From Solimonas sp. SE-A11 (GTDB lineage Bacteria; Pseudomonadota; Gammaproteobacteria; Nevskiales; Nevskiaceae): a stretch of 64,000 bases of DNA. The translations under genes and the position numbers were made by a program. The stretch spans positions 215,276-279,275 of the forward strand of contig NZ_JAUASX010000003.1 in the NCBI RefSeq assembly GCF_030345715.1, written 5' to 3'. The notes beneath the pieces were generated by a model, which saw only the letters and a program-made list of their open reading frames with translations, was not told where the DNA came from and did not search any database. Below are positions 1 through 9,153 of the stretch, piece after piece (the stretch's first letter is position 1; every line of letters starts with the position of its first letter).

Positions 1-803
1 TCGACTTCACCGGCGGCGTGCTGGTGGAAGTCAGCTACCCGCAGCAGGTCGAGCTGGAAGAGGTCCGCTCCGAACTGGGGGAGGCCGGCTACCACAATGC
101 CATGGTGCAGCACTTCGGCAGCAACTCCTCCCTGCTGATCCGCCTGCCCCCGGCCAGGGACGCCAGCACCGCCGAGGTCAGCAGCCGGGTGCTGGAAGCC
201 TTGCACGCGCAAGAGAAGGGCATCGAACTGCGGCGCATCGAGTTCGTCGGCCCGCAGGTGGGCGAGGAACTGTTCAACGACGGCGGCCTGGCCCTGCTGG
301 TGGCCTTCATCGGCATCGCCGTCTACATCATGTTCCGCTTCGAGTGGAAATTCTCGGTCGGCGCCGTCGCCGCCGTGATCCACGACGTCATCATGGTGCT
401 GGGTTTTCTGGCCCTGTTCGACATCGAGTTCGACATCACCACACTGGCCGCCATCCTGGCGCTGATGGGCTACTCAAACAACGAAACCATCGTCATCTTC
501 GACCGCGTACGCGAAAACCTGCGTGACGAGCGCCGCATGGAAGTCCTTGATGTCGTTAATCTTTCTGTTAACCAGACGCTGCTTCGCTCGATCATCACCC
601 ACGTTTCGACTTCGCTGGTGCTGATCGCCCTGCTGGCCCTGGGCGGTGCCACGGTACACAGCTTCTCGTCGGCCCTGCTGGTTGGCGTGATCGTTGCTAC
701 CTACTCCTCGATCTACATTTCGACCAACCTGGCCGTGGCCCTGGGTGTTTCCCGCGAAGACCTGCTGCCGCCCCAGGACAAGGAATTGGACGAAATGCCG
801 TGA
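1..803 (+). CDS. secF: SecF, protein-export membrane protein (5' end outside window)
   Basis: The reading frame is open from the first base, and the first visible residues, DFTGG, are the conserved SecF/SecD motif just after the first membrane helix. The gene therefore starts upstream and about 266 C-terminal residues are visible. SecF forms the SecDF complex, which uses proton-motive force to help pull proteins through SecYEG on the periplasmic side. The visible part has the periplasmic domain followed by a cluster of hydrophobic helices. The stretch GYSNNETIVIFDRVREN, including the loop FDRVREN typical of SecF, and a following VNQTLLRS-type segment are diagnostic. secD is expected immediately upstream. 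The only oddity is truncation by the window edge. Confidence 0.95.
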   Translation, partial: DFTGGVLVEVSYPQQVELEEVRSELGEAGYHNAMVQHFGSNSSLLIRLPPARDASTAEVSSRVLEALHAQEKGIELRRIEFVGPQVGEELFNDGGLALLVAFIGIAVYIMFRFEWKFSVGAVAAVIHDVIMVLGFLALFDIEFDITTLAAILALMGYSNNETIVIFDRVRENLRDERRMEVLDVVNLSVNQTLLRSIITHVSTSLVLIALLALGGATVHSFSSALLVGVIVATYSSIYISTNLAVALGVSREDLLPPQDKELDEMP

Positions 804-1077
804 CCCCCGATTGAGGTGGGAGCAGGGCCCCGGTAATTGGCGTAGGCTACGATCGTGAAAATGCTGCTGCGGTGCAGCAATCATCAGGAATTTGAGCTAA
901 GATTCACCTGTGAAGGGTGGCTTGCGCCATCCTTGATCGATGATTTGAGGCTCTGCAGTAGATAATTCCCGTTTGAGGGTGCTGTATTTTCAATAATGTC
1001 GGGTGCTATGTGACCTTGCGCGCAGTCAGGCTGCTGGTTCGGAAGGACAATACGCTCGATATGAAAAGGGCAATCCA
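804..1077. other. Intergenic region before the polysaccharide locus
   Basis: This 274-base stretch is visibly richer in A+T than its neighbours and separates secF from the first polysaccharide gene. It probably holds the promoter of the locus, but I could not find a convincing -35/-10 pair, and I saw no JUMPstart/ops element. The frame of the next gene stays open upstream to a GTG at 1003, but that extension has no recognisable protein character. Confidence 0.4.
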
Positions 1078-3141
1078 ATGCCGCTGAGCAGAGAAGTTGG
1101 GGCGCGTCTTGCAACGACGCTGATCGGGCTATCCTCGCCTCACAAGCGACTGATTGCACTTTCGGCCGATGTGCTGATGGTGCTGGCTTCCAGCTATGTC
1201 CTGTGCGCGCTATTCCTGCGCCAACCCATTCCCCCGCAGGAAGTCTTCCTCAGCTTTATCCTGCCTGCTCCCCTCTTTGTCCTCCCAGCGCTCCACGTGG
1301 TCGGCGTCTACGACGCCATGATCCGCTTCTGGAGCGGTAACCAAGTCTTCCGCGTGCTGGCGGGAACCCTGCTGGGCATGGCTTCGCTCGGCTGCATCCT
1401 GTTGCTTGCCTCTTCTTTGAATTCCTATTGGAACATGCTGGTGCTACAGGGGATCGTGGTTTTCATGTCCCTGTCCTGGCTTCGTTTCGTCGCCAGCTCA
1501 TTGCTGCGCCCGGTCACTCATGGCGTCAAGTCGGAGCGAGTGCTGATCTATGGTGCTGGCCGCGCCGGCAGCCAGCTGGCCAGCGCCCTGATGGCCTCCG
1601 GCGAATACTGGCCAGTTGCTTTCGCAGACGACCGCAGGGATCTCACCGGACGCCTGGCCGGTGGTCTGCGAGTCTACGCCCCGGACAATCTGGCCGGCTT
1701 GCGTGATCGCCTGAAGTTCACGCGCGTGCTGCTGGCTATGCCCTCCGCCTCGGCGTCTCGCCGCGCCGCGATCGTTCGCAGCCTCGAGCCGCTGGCCCTC
1801 AAGGTCATGGTGATGCCTGGCCTGGATGAACTCGCCTGTGGCCGCAAGCAGGTTGGAGAGTTGCGCGATGTGCAGGTTGAAGACCTGCTAGGGCGAGAGC
1901 CGGTGTGCCCGGATACGCGCCTGATGGAGGCCTTCATCAAGGACAAGAGCGTCCTGATCACCGGTGCCGGCGGCTCCATCGGCTCCGAGCTGTGCCGGCA
2001 GGTCCTGATGCGGGGAGCCAGCCGCCTGGTGCTATTCGAAGTATCCGAACTGGCCCTCTACCAGATCGAACGTGAACTGCAGGGCATGGCCTCCGGCCTG
2101 GGGTGCAGCACGGAAATCATCGCCGTGCTCGGAAACGTGCTCGACAAGGCCTGCGTCGAGCGTGCAATGCTGCGCCACACCGTTCAGACGGTATATCACG
2201 CCGCCGCCTACAAGCATGTTCCGCTGGTCGAGCAGAATGTGCTGGCCGGCGCGCTCAACAACATCATGGGTGCCCAGATCGTGGTGGATGTTGCGGTCCG
2301 GTCACGGGTCGAGAACTTCGTGCTGGTCTCCTCGGACAAGGCGGTCCGCCCCACCAGCGTCATGGGGGCCACCAAGCGCATGCAGGAGCTGATTGTCCAG
2401 GCCACGGCTCGTTCCAACGCCGGTGCGGGCATGAACCTGTCGATGGTCCGGTTCGGCAACGTCCTGGCTTCTTCCGGGTCGGTGGTGCCGCTGTTCCGCG
2501 AGCAGATCAAGCGAGGGGGGCCGGTAACCGTCACCCATCCTGACGTGACCCGCTATTTCATGACCATTCCCGAGGCGGCCCAGCTGGTCATCCAGGCGGG
2601 CGCCATGGGTAGCCGGGGAGACATCTTCGTCCTGGACATGGGCGAGCCGGTCCGGATTTCCGACCTTGCGCGCAAGATGATTCATCTGTCCGGCTTCCAT
2701 CCCAGGGAGGCCAATGGCGAGGGCGATATCGAGATCGTCTACAGTGGATTGCGCCCGGGTGAGAAGCTCTATGAAGAGCTGCTCATTGATGCCAGCGCAC
2801 AGCCCACCCCGCACCCCCGTATCCAGCGCGCTCAGGAGCCCTGCCTGCGTATGGAGGAGTTGACCCCCAAGATCGGGCAGATGCGCCAGGCCATCGAGCA
2901 GGAGCGCCCCGAGATAGTTATTGAGCTTCTGCGCGAGCTGGTGTCCGGCTACGGTGCCGCTGTCAGCGTCAAGACCCCTGTCGTGACCCTCCCAATGGTC
3001 GAGGTGGGCGAGACCATCGTCGAAACGGCTGATCGTGGTGAATCCCTGGCTCCCCCCCGCCGGCTCCCGGGGCGTGCCGCAGCCGCGGGCTTCAGGCCGG
3101 CATCGAACCAGGACTTCATTCCTTCGTCGACGACAGCTTGA
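1078..3141 (+). CDS. UDP-GlcNAc 4,6-dehydratase, PglF/WbpM/FlaA1 family (membrane-anchored NDP-sugar dehydratase)
   Basis: This 687-residue protein has four N-terminal membrane helices (about residues 20-150), a central Rossmann-like domain, and a C-terminal extended SDR domain. The nucleotide-binding motif GAGGSIGSE starts near residue 295. The catalytic region has SSDK followed by VMGATKR, with Met429 in place of the usual SDR tyrosine and Lys433. This S-M-K triad is the hallmark of the large WbpM/PglF inverting or retaining 4,6-dehydratases. The expected product is UDP-4-keto-6-deoxy-GlcNAc, the precursor of bacillosamine-type sugars; partner aminotransferase and acetyltransferase genes lie at 19941-21835. 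The ATG at 1078 is chosen because it starts just before the first membrane helix; a GTG at 1003 is the longer alternative. Exact sugar is inferred. Confidence 0.9.
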   Translation: MPLSREVGARLATTLIGLSSPHKRLIALSADVLMVLASSYVLCALFLRQPIPPQEVFLSFILPAPLFVLPALHVVGVYDAMIRFWSGNQVFRVLAGTLLGMASLGCILLLASSLNSYWNMLVLQGIVVFMSLSWLRFVASSLLRPVTHGVKSERVLIYGAGRAGSQLASALMASGEYWPVAFADDRRDLTGRLAGGLRVYAPDNLAGLRDRLKFTRVLLAMPSASASRRAAIVRSLEPLALKVMVMPGLDELACGRKQVGELRDVQVEDLLGREPVCPDTRLMEAFIKDKSVLITGAGGSIGSELCRQVLMRGASRLVLFEVSELALYQIERELQGMASGLGCSTEIIAVLGNVLDKACVERAMLRHTVQTVYHAAAYKHVPLVEQNVLAGALNNIMGAQIVVDVAVRSRVENFVLVSSDKAVRPTSVMGATKRMQELIVQATARSNAGAGMNLSMVRFGNVLASSGSVVPLFREQIKRGGPVTVTHPDVTRYFMTIPEAAQLVIQAGAMGSRGDIFVLDMGEPVRISDLARKMIHLSGFHPREANGEGDIEIVYSGLRPGEKLYEELLIDASAQPTPHPRIQRAQEPCLRMEELTPKIGQMRQAIEQERPEIVIELLRELVSGYGAAVSVKTPVVTLPMVEVGETIVETADRGESLAPPRRLPGRAAAAGFRPASNQDFIPSSTTA

Positions 3142-3369
3142 CACGCTGGTCGCTCCGAGGCCGATAAAGTTAAAATGATCGGCTAGGAGACCCTTCCGTT
3201 GCCGCTGTTTTGGGCTAGCGTCAGGCATCGTGCCGGGGCCGCGGGCACCCTCCGGCAGTCACTGCGGTTCTGTGACATCCAAGCCTATTTGCCTCTTAAA
3301 TCGTTCCCCAATGACAGCTGATTCTTCAAGCGGCGAGTCGTACGGCTCACATTCAGGACGCACGAGAAC
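3142..3369. other. Intergenic region with weak promoter-like and hairpin sequences
   Basis: The 228 bases between the dehydratase and the polymerase gene contain TTGACA at 3138-3143 (overlapping the stop codon) and GATAAA 19 bases later, a suboptimal sigma-70-like pair. A six-base inverted repeat, GCCGAT/ATCGGC, lies at 3160-3183. No RNA gene or protein was recognised. The spacing suggests the polymerase and Wzc genes may have their own promoter. Confidence 0.25.
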
Positions 3370-4533
3370 ATGAACGCGTCGCTTATCCTGTGGGGCCTGC
3401 ACCTTGCACTGTTACCGCTGTATGTCTTCAAGAGTGGCGGCATGCAGCCATCTCATCTGATTTTTCTCGCCGCCCTGGGGGCCTTGGCCCTCGAGGGGCG
3501 CGTGCAGACGGTAGCCTTGACGGACCCGAACTCCTCTCGGTATTCGCTGATGCGCAACACGGGACATTTGTTCGGCATGCTGTTCGGAGTGTTCGTGCTT
3601 TACGGCTGGGTGGTCAATTCGGTCTGGACGGTGCTGCTTTCCAGCATCAAGCCGATGATGTTCAGCGTGTTCCAGATCTACAACCTCATGCTGGTCTACT
3701 TTGTCGTTTCGGTGGCGCCTGGAAATTGGGAGCGGTTCTGCCAAGCGACCCGGACAGGATTCGCAGTTGCCTTGCTGCTGACGGTGTTGGTCATTCTGTT
3801 CCGTGGTCAAGCCGACGCGGCGCGAGAGGAGGGACTGTTCAACAATCCCAACCAGCTGGCGTTCTTCAGCCTCTCCGCATGCGTGGTTTTCTTTGTCATG
3901 GAGCGCCTGTCGGTGGGGTCGGCCATGTGGAATCGCATTGCCATCGCCGCGGCCGCCTTCGCTTGTCTGGCCAGCCTGTCGCGCGCCGGACTCGTGGGCT
4001 GCGGTCTGGTGCTGTTGGCCAGCTTGTTTTCCGGACGAGGGGGCTCCTCTCGCATGTTTATGGGATTGGCGATCGCAGGCACCATGGTTCTGGTGATCGG
4101 ATCCATGCAGGTTATTGACCGCCTGGAAACTCGAAACGAAAGACTAAGGGTCCAGCAGATCAGCACCGTCGAGGGCCGCGGCTACGATCGCCTGGTGAAC
4201 CACCCCGAGTACGCGGTGCTGGGGGCCGGAGAAGGCGAGGTCCGACGCTTCGATGGATTGTTGTCATCGATCGGCGCTGAGATGCATTCCACCTTTGGCA
4301 CCGTTCTGTTTAGCTATGGTGTCATCGGGTTACTTCTCTACGGCAGCGCCTGGCTGCTGGTGGTGTTCGCAGGCCCAGGCTTGGCGTTCAAGGTTTGCGC
4401 GATGACCCCTTTACTTTACGGCGTCACGCATAACGGCTTGCGCTTCTCCGCTGCGATGGTGGCGATGCTGATGTTGTTGCTGGGGGGGCTGGCCATGCGC
4501 CAATCCCACCGCTCCGGTTATTTACAAGGCTGA
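3370..4533 (+). CDS. O-antigen ligase/polymerase-like membrane protein (probable Wzy)
   Basis: This 387-residue protein is almost entirely hydrophobic with about ten predicted membrane segments. It has the features of the Wzy_C/O-antigen ligase superfamily: an NNPNQLAFF segment near residue 159, an SRAG motif, and a large periplasmic loop near residues 255-315 holding GAGEGE and a histidine (EMHSTFG) before the last helices. In a Wzx/Wzy locus this protein normally polymerises lipid-linked repeat units at the periplasmic face. It ends three bases before wzc, so the two are probably cotranscribed. Sequence in this family is too variable to tell polymerase from ligase. The locus context (wza, wzc, wzx present, no lipid A core genes) favours a polymerase. 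Confidence 0.75.
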   Translation: MNASLILWGLHLALLPLYVFKSGGMQPSHLIFLAALGALALEGRVQTVALTDPNSSRYSLMRNTGHLFGMLFGVFVLYGWVVNSVWTVLLSSIKPMMFSVFQIYNLMLVYFVVSVAPGNWERFCQATRTGFAVALLLTVLVILFRGQADAAREEGLFNNPNQLAFFSLSACVVFFVMERLSVGSAMWNRIAIAAAAFACLASLSRAGLVGCGLVLLASLFSGRGGSSRMFMGLAIAGTMVLVIGSMQVIDRLETRNERLRVQQISTVEGRGYDRLVNHPEYAVLGAGEGEVRRFDGLLSSIGAEMHSTFGTVLFSYGVIGLLLYGSAWLLVVFAGPGLAFKVCAMTPLLYGVTHNGLRFSAAMVAMLMLLLGGLAMRQSHRSGYLQG

Positions 4534-4536
4534 AGG

Positions 4537-6819
4537 ATGAACAGACCCGTGGAAATGCAGGAAAGCTTGGCGCGAACGGAGAATGCTGGAGCCTCAGCAG
4601 AGGGAACTCTGGGGCCTCGCGAGCTGATCAGCATGGTGTTCGGCAACTGGCCGATGCTGTTGCTGTTTGTCGTCATTGGGTTGTTGGCTGCTGCTGCTGC
4701 CCTCTATGTTGCTCGGCCCATGTACTCGACCGAGTCGGTGGTGCTGTTCGAAGCGAAGTCCAACTCGCTGGAGCTGGCGTATGGTGAAGCCGGCAACGGC
4801 TTCTTCAACTCCACGCAGACCCTGGCTGAAATTGAGATCATCCGCTCGCAGGTGGTGCTGGCACGTGTGATCCGCGATCTGAGCCTGGATATCGCCGTAA
4901 CCCCGCGCTATTTCCCGGTGATTGGCGAAGCCGTAGCGCGTCGCAACGGGATAATCGGCCAGTTCGCCGTGCGCGTTCCGGGGCTGCGTCGCTATGTCTG
5001 GCATTCCACCAAGGTAAAAGTAGCCAGCCTGCACGTCCCGCCCGCTTACGAAGGTCGATTGTTCACGGTCCAGGCGATGGAGCCTGGCACCTTCAATCTG
5101 TTTCTGGACGACACACTCCTGGCCTCTGGCGCCAAGGTAGGAGCGCCTCTGTCTGTGAAGCTGGCTGGTGATTCCGACAGTGCGCAGATTGTAGTGACCC
5201 AACTGGACGCGCCACGAGGTTCCCAGTTCAGTGTGGTCCGTCAGAAGCCGTCCACTGCGGTTCGCGGGCTGCGCAGCATGCTGGAGGTGGAAGAGGCAGT
5301 TCGTGGTAGCGGCGTAATACGGATCGGTGCAAAGTCGCCGAGTCGGGAGCGCTCCGCTCAATTGGCCAATGCCGTTGCAAATGCCTACTTGCGGCAAAAC
5401 GTAGAACGCCGTTCTGCGGAGGCTGCCCAGACACTGGCTTTCCTCAAGTCGCAGCTTCCGGGCGTGCGCCAGAAAATGGAAGCCTCCGAGGGTGAGCTGA
5501 ACGCCTATCGCCTGCGCAACTCCTCGGCGGATCTCGATCGCGAGACCGAGATGGTGCTGACTCAGTCTGCAGACGTCGAGCGCGCCCGCAATGAGGCCAA
5601 GCAGCGTCGCGAGGAGTTGTTGCTCTCGGTGACCGCGGCTCACCCTTCCATCAAGGCGCTGGATTTGCAGTTGGGCCAGCTAGCTGAGCAGTCCGGGCGT
5701 GTCCAGAAGAACATTGCGAAGCTGCCCGAGACCCAGCAGGAGCTGCTGCGCCTGCGCCGCGAGATGGAGGTCAACACCAGCCTCTACACCACGATGCTGA
5801 ACAACATGCAGCAGCTGGAAGTCGCCGAGGCCGGCACCCTGGGCAATGTGCGTGTGATCGACGAGGCTGCGGTGCCTGGTGGCCCGTTCAGCCCGAAGCC
5901 GATGGTGATGTTGTCGGGAGGCCTGGTAGGTGGCCTTGCGCTCGGACTGCTGATCCTTCTCCTTCGTCGCTTGATGGATCATGCAGAGCACGATCCCAAT
6001 GTGATCGAGCAGGTCGCGGGCGTGCCTGTGTATGCCACCATTCCCTATTCACGCGAGCAGGACCGCCTGGAGGTTTCCCGCAAGCGTGGCGTGGATGCCG
6101 TCGGCTCCAAGCTGCTGGTCACGGCCGAGCCCCGTGACCCTGCATCCGAATCAGTGCGTAGCCTGCGCACTACCTTGCATTTCAGCCTGTTCGAGGCGAA
6201 GCACAAGAGTGTCCTGTTCACCGGTCCCTCGCCAGGCATCGGAAAGTCCTTCGTCACGTCCAACCTCGCTGCGGTGCTGGCGCAGATGCCGATGAAGGTG
6301 ATCCTGATCGACGCCGACTTGCGTCGCGGCACGATCCACGAGTACTACGGTCTGATGCGCAACAAGGGCGTGACCAACTATGTTCTCGGTGCCAGCCTTG
6401 AGGAGGTGGTGCAGGATGCCGGCGTGCCAGGTTTGAGTGTCATCAGTACGGGCGATGTTCCGCCGAATCCGTCGGAGCTGCTGATGTCGCCACGTTTCGC
6501 GCAACTGATCGCGGAGGCCGAGAACGCGGCGGACCTGGTGATCATCGATACCGGTCCTATCCTTGCCGTGACCGACGCCAGCATCATTGGCCGCATCGCG
6601 GGTGCGACGCTGCTGGTCATCAAGGCCGGCCAGCACACCCGCCGTGAAATCCAGGAGACGGTCAAGCGCCTGATCCAGGTCGGTGTGCCGGTACGCGGCC
6701 TGGTCATCAATCAGGTCGGTCATCGCAGTGGCAGCTACGGCTACTACGGCGGCTATTACGGCAAGTACGGCAAGTACGGGTACTACTACTCGTACAACTA
6801 CGGCAACAAGAAGAAGTGA
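4537..6819 (+). CDS. wzc: Polysaccharide co-polymerase and BY-family tyrosine autokinase (Wzc)
   Basis: This 760-residue protein combines a Wzz chain-length domain with a cytoplasmic bacterial tyrosine kinase. The first membrane helix is near residues 35-55, a coiled-coil-rich periplasmic domain follows, and the second helix is near 455-475, preceded by a proline-rich segment. The kinase has Walker A GPSPGIGKS at about 563, Walker A' with LIDADLRRG, and Walker B with VIIDTGP. The C terminus (about 735-760) is a cluster of twelve tyrosines, the usual autophosphorylation tail. Wzc controls polymer length and export together with Wza (22012-23199), and is dephosphorylated by the LMW phosphatase at 23300-23743. 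A start at the second Met (4555) is possible. Confidence 0.93.
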   Translation: MNRPVEMQESLARTENAGASAEGTLGPRELISMVFGNWPMLLLFVVIGLLAAAAALYVARPMYSTESVVLFEAKSNSLELAYGEAGNGFFNSTQTLAEIEIIRSQVVLARVIRDLSLDIAVTPRYFPVIGEAVARRNGIIGQFAVRVPGLRRYVWHSTKVKVASLHVPPAYEGRLFTVQAMEPGTFNLFLDDTLLASGAKVGAPLSVKLAGDSDSAQIVVTQLDAPRGSQFSVVRQKPSTAVRGLRSMLEVEEAVRGSGVIRIGAKSPSRERSAQLANAVANAYLRQNVERRSAEAAQTLAFLKSQLPGVRQKMEASEGELNAYRLRNSSADLDRETEMVLTQSADVERARNEAKQRREELLLSVTAAHPSIKALDLQLGQLAEQSGRVQKNIAKLPETQQELLRLRREMEVNTSLYTTMLNNMQQLEVAEAGTLGNVRVIDEAAVPGGPFSPKPMVMLSGGLVGGLALGLLILLLRRLMDHAEHDPNVIEQVAGVPVYATIPYSREQDRLEVSRKRGVDAVGSKLLVTAEPRDPASESVRSLRTTLHFSLFEAKHKSVLFTGPSPGIGKSFVTSNLAAVLAQMPMKVILIDADLRRGTIHEYYGLMRNKGVTNYVLGASLEEVVQDAGVPGLSVISTGDVPPNPSELLMSPRFAQLIAEAENAADLVIIDTGPILAVTDASIIGRIAGATLLVIKAGQHTRREIQETVKRLIQVGVPVRGLVINQVGHRSGSYGYYGGYYGKYGKYGYYYSYNYGNKKK

Positions 6820-6836
6820 CGCCTTCCGGCAAACGC

Positions 6837-7976
6837 ATGAAGGCGCTCCTGTTCATCCCGCAGCTGGACCGCGGAGGCCCCGACCGGGTCTTCGCGGAGC
6901 TGGCCGCGCACCTTCCGGCTTTCGGTATCGGGACAGAGGTGCTGGTGCAGGAGCCGGGTGGGGACTACTGGGACCTGTTGCCGGCGGATGTGCCGAGAGT
7001 GGTCCTGCCCTCGGGCAACTCACCACGCGGGGCTTCCAAGGCCTACCCGGTCGGTGCATTCGCGGAGTACGTGCGCGCGACGAAGCCCGACGTCGTGCTG
7101 TGCACCTTGCGTAGCCTGATGACGGCGGCAGCGGCTTCGATGCTGGGCAAGATCAAGGTGCCGGTGGTGACGCGGCCGGCCAATCACCTGACGCGCAACA
7201 GCATGGAGCTGCTGCGCAAATCACCCGCCAAGCATGGGCTGTCCTGGCTCGCCGGAATCGCGAGCCTTCATGCTGGACGTCACCTGGTGTGCCAGAGCCA
7301 GGATCTCTACGATGATTTTCGTCGATACGGCGTGCCAGCTTCGCGCATGACGATCATCGGCAATCCCATCGAGCTGCCCCAGGTCGAGCGGATCGAGAAG
7401 CTCAAACAGCAGCGACAGCCAGGCGCTCCCTCGCTGGTGGCGGTAGGGCGCCTGATGCCCCAGAAGGGGTTCGATCTGCTGATCGAGTCCATTGCCCTGC
7501 TGCGCACGCGACTGCCCCAGGTTCATCTGGGGATCTTTGGCGAAGGCCCAGACCGCTCGATCCTGGAGACGCAGATTCGCCGCCTGAACCTCGAGCAGCA
7601 TGTGCGCCTGAATGGCTTTGTCCGCGAGGTTGATCGGTCGGTGGCAGGTGCGGACTTCCTCGTCAGCTCTTCGCGCTACGAGGGCTTTCCCAATGTCGTG
7701 CTGGAGGCCTTGTCGCTGGGCACGCCCGTAATTGCCACTGCCTGCCCCGGGGGTACGCGGGAACTGGTTGTTCCGGGAGAGACCGGCTGGCTGTGTGCAC
7801 CGAATTCGGCGAGCGCGTTGGCCGATGCGATCGAGGCAGCCGTCAAGGCCCCGATACTGCCCATGGACCAACTGCGCGGCTTCATTGAGAGGCATTACTC
7901 GACCGCGCATGTGGTGGGACAGTACGCTGGCGTTCTGCGGCGGGCAGCGGGAAAGGCTGAGGAGGCCACAAGGTGA
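6837..7976 (+). CDS. GT4-family glycosyltransferase
   Basis: This protein is about 379 residues with the GT-B fold. The N-terminal acceptor domain opens with the glycine-rich loop LDRGGPDRV. The C-terminal donor domain has VGRLMPQKGFDLLI, FGEGPD and the E-x7-E region SRYEGFPNVVLEALSLG, all standard for CAZy GT4 retaining enzymes. It probably adds one sugar of the repeat unit on the cytoplasmic side. The ATG at 6837 places the first beta strand directly at the N terminus. A GTG at 6816, overlapping the wzc stop, gives seven more residues and would imply translational coupling. It overlaps the next gene by four bases (GTGA). Donor and linkage cannot be read from sequence. Confidence 0.88.
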   Translation: MKALLFIPQLDRGGPDRVFAELAAHLPAFGIGTEVLVQEPGGDYWDLLPADVPRVVLPSGNSPRGASKAYPVGAFAEYVRATKPDVVLCTLRSLMTAAAASMLGKIKVPVVTRPANHLTRNSMELLRKSPAKHGLSWLAGIASLHAGRHLVCQSQDLYDDFRRYGVPASRMTIIGNPIELPQVERIEKLKQQRQPGAPSLVAVGRLMPQKGFDLLIESIALLRTRLPQVHLGIFGEGPDRSILETQIRRLNLEQHVRLNGFVREVDRSVAGADFLVSSSRYEGFPNVVLEALSLGTPVIATACPGGTRELVVPGETGWLCAPNSASALADAIEAAVKAPILPMDQLRGFIERHYSTAHVVGQYAGVLRRAAGKAEEATR

Positions 7977-9052
7977 CCCACTTCAACATCTGCATTCCAA
8001 ACTACAACTACGAACGCTACCTCCGCCTGACGCTGGACAGCGTTCTGACGCAGTCTCACGGCGATCTCCAGGTGCTGATCTCCGACAATGCCAGCACGGA
8101 TGGCTCGGTCGCCATGGTTCGTGAGTACCAGGAGCGCGATTCGCGCGTGGCGATGAACATCAATCGCTGCAACGTCGGCTTCTTCGGGAATCTCGGCAAA
8201 GCGGCAGCCATGTCCGGCGAAGGCTGGATGAACATGCTGTCGTCGGATGACCTGATGCGGGCCGGATGCCTGGCCGCCATGAGTTCCCTGATCGAAGGGC
8301 TGGGTGATCAGGCAGCACGCACGGTGGTTTCGACCGCAGTGCACGAGATCGACGGGGAAGGGCAGCAGACGGGCTACCGGGGTTTCGACCGTTCCCTCTG
8401 GGCCGGGGCCCGGCGTGATGAGGCGCTCTCCGAGCGATTGGGGGCGGACGTCTGGATCATTTCCGCGGATCGCCTGCTTCGGAACTGCCTGCCGAGACTG
8501 CGCTGTCCCTTCATTTTCTGTGCGACGCTTTACTCGCGCGAACTGCACGACGCCGTAGAAGGCTACAGCCAGGGCGGCATCATCAACCCGGACAAGCGCT
8601 TTGCGTGGGCCTTGCTGGGGCAGGCAAGCCAGGCCATTTTCGTGGATGCGCCTTATTTCAGCTATCGCTTGCATGCGGCCAACCAGGAAGCCCAGCAGGC
8701 CCAGAGCGGTGCGCTCAAGCATCTGGTAGACGAGTACGTTTCGACCTTTGCGCTCGAAAAGGCAATCCTTGACAAGGCCGGCCTGACCCGTGACCAGATG
8801 GTGCGGGGATTCGTACGGGAAGACATTGCCCTTCGCGGCCTGAAGCAACTGTCCGAGAACAAGCGCAAGCTGGCCCTGAGAGGCCTTCGCCTTGGACAGG
8901 CGGCCTATCCGGACGAAATCCGCCGGGACAAGGCCATCTTCGCTCTGCGTGCCTTGCTGCTCCTGGGGCCGATCGGTGTCCTGCTGGCCAAGCTCGCGCG
9001 TGGCCCGGCCCAGCGTGCCTGGACACGGCGCCTGCAAGGCGCGGCTGCCTGA
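7973..9052 (+). CDS. GT2-family glycosyltransferase
   Basis: This 359-residue protein has an N-terminal GT-A nucleotide-binding domain. It starts with FNICIPNYNYERYL, then LISDNASTDGS, and has a SSDDLM motif near residue 90 that matches the metal-binding DxD position. The C-terminal third is predicted helical with a hydrophobic stretch at about 325-340. The GTG start overlaps the previous stop (GTGA) and has a GGAGG-like ribosome site seven bases upstream, so it is translated with its neighbour. The role is inferred as adding a sugar to the lipid-linked repeat unit. Sugar specificity is unknown. Confidence 0.87.
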   Translation: MTHFNICIPNYNYERYLRLTLDSVLTQSHGDLQVLISDNASTDGSVAMVREYQERDSRVAMNINRCNVGFFGNLGKAAAMSGEGWMNMLSSDDLMRAGCLAAMSSLIEGLGDQAARTVVSTAVHEIDGEGQQTGYRGFDRSLWAGARRDEALSERLGADVWIISADRLLRNCLPRLRCPFIFCATLYSRELHDAVEGYSQGGIINPDKRFAWALLGQASQAIFVDAPYFSYRLHAANQEAQQAQSGALKHLVDEYVSTFALEKAILDKAGLTRDQMVRGFVREDIALRGLKQLSENKRKLALRGLRLGQAAYPDEIRRDKAIFALRALLLLGPIGVLLAKLARGPAQRAWTRRLQGAAA

Positions 9053-9153
9053 GCGCCCCGCACGAAACGCCCTGACTCACGACTCACCGACTGCAGCCAT
9101 TCGAACTTCGCCAACGTCTCCGGCCCTGACCCGCTGATCCGCAACAACTCGCC

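Noticed and set aside
2302-3228. A 308-residue minus-strand frame opposite the dehydratase
   Set aside because: It is a shadow frame; the plus-strand frame has strong SDR motifs and the antisense protein has none.
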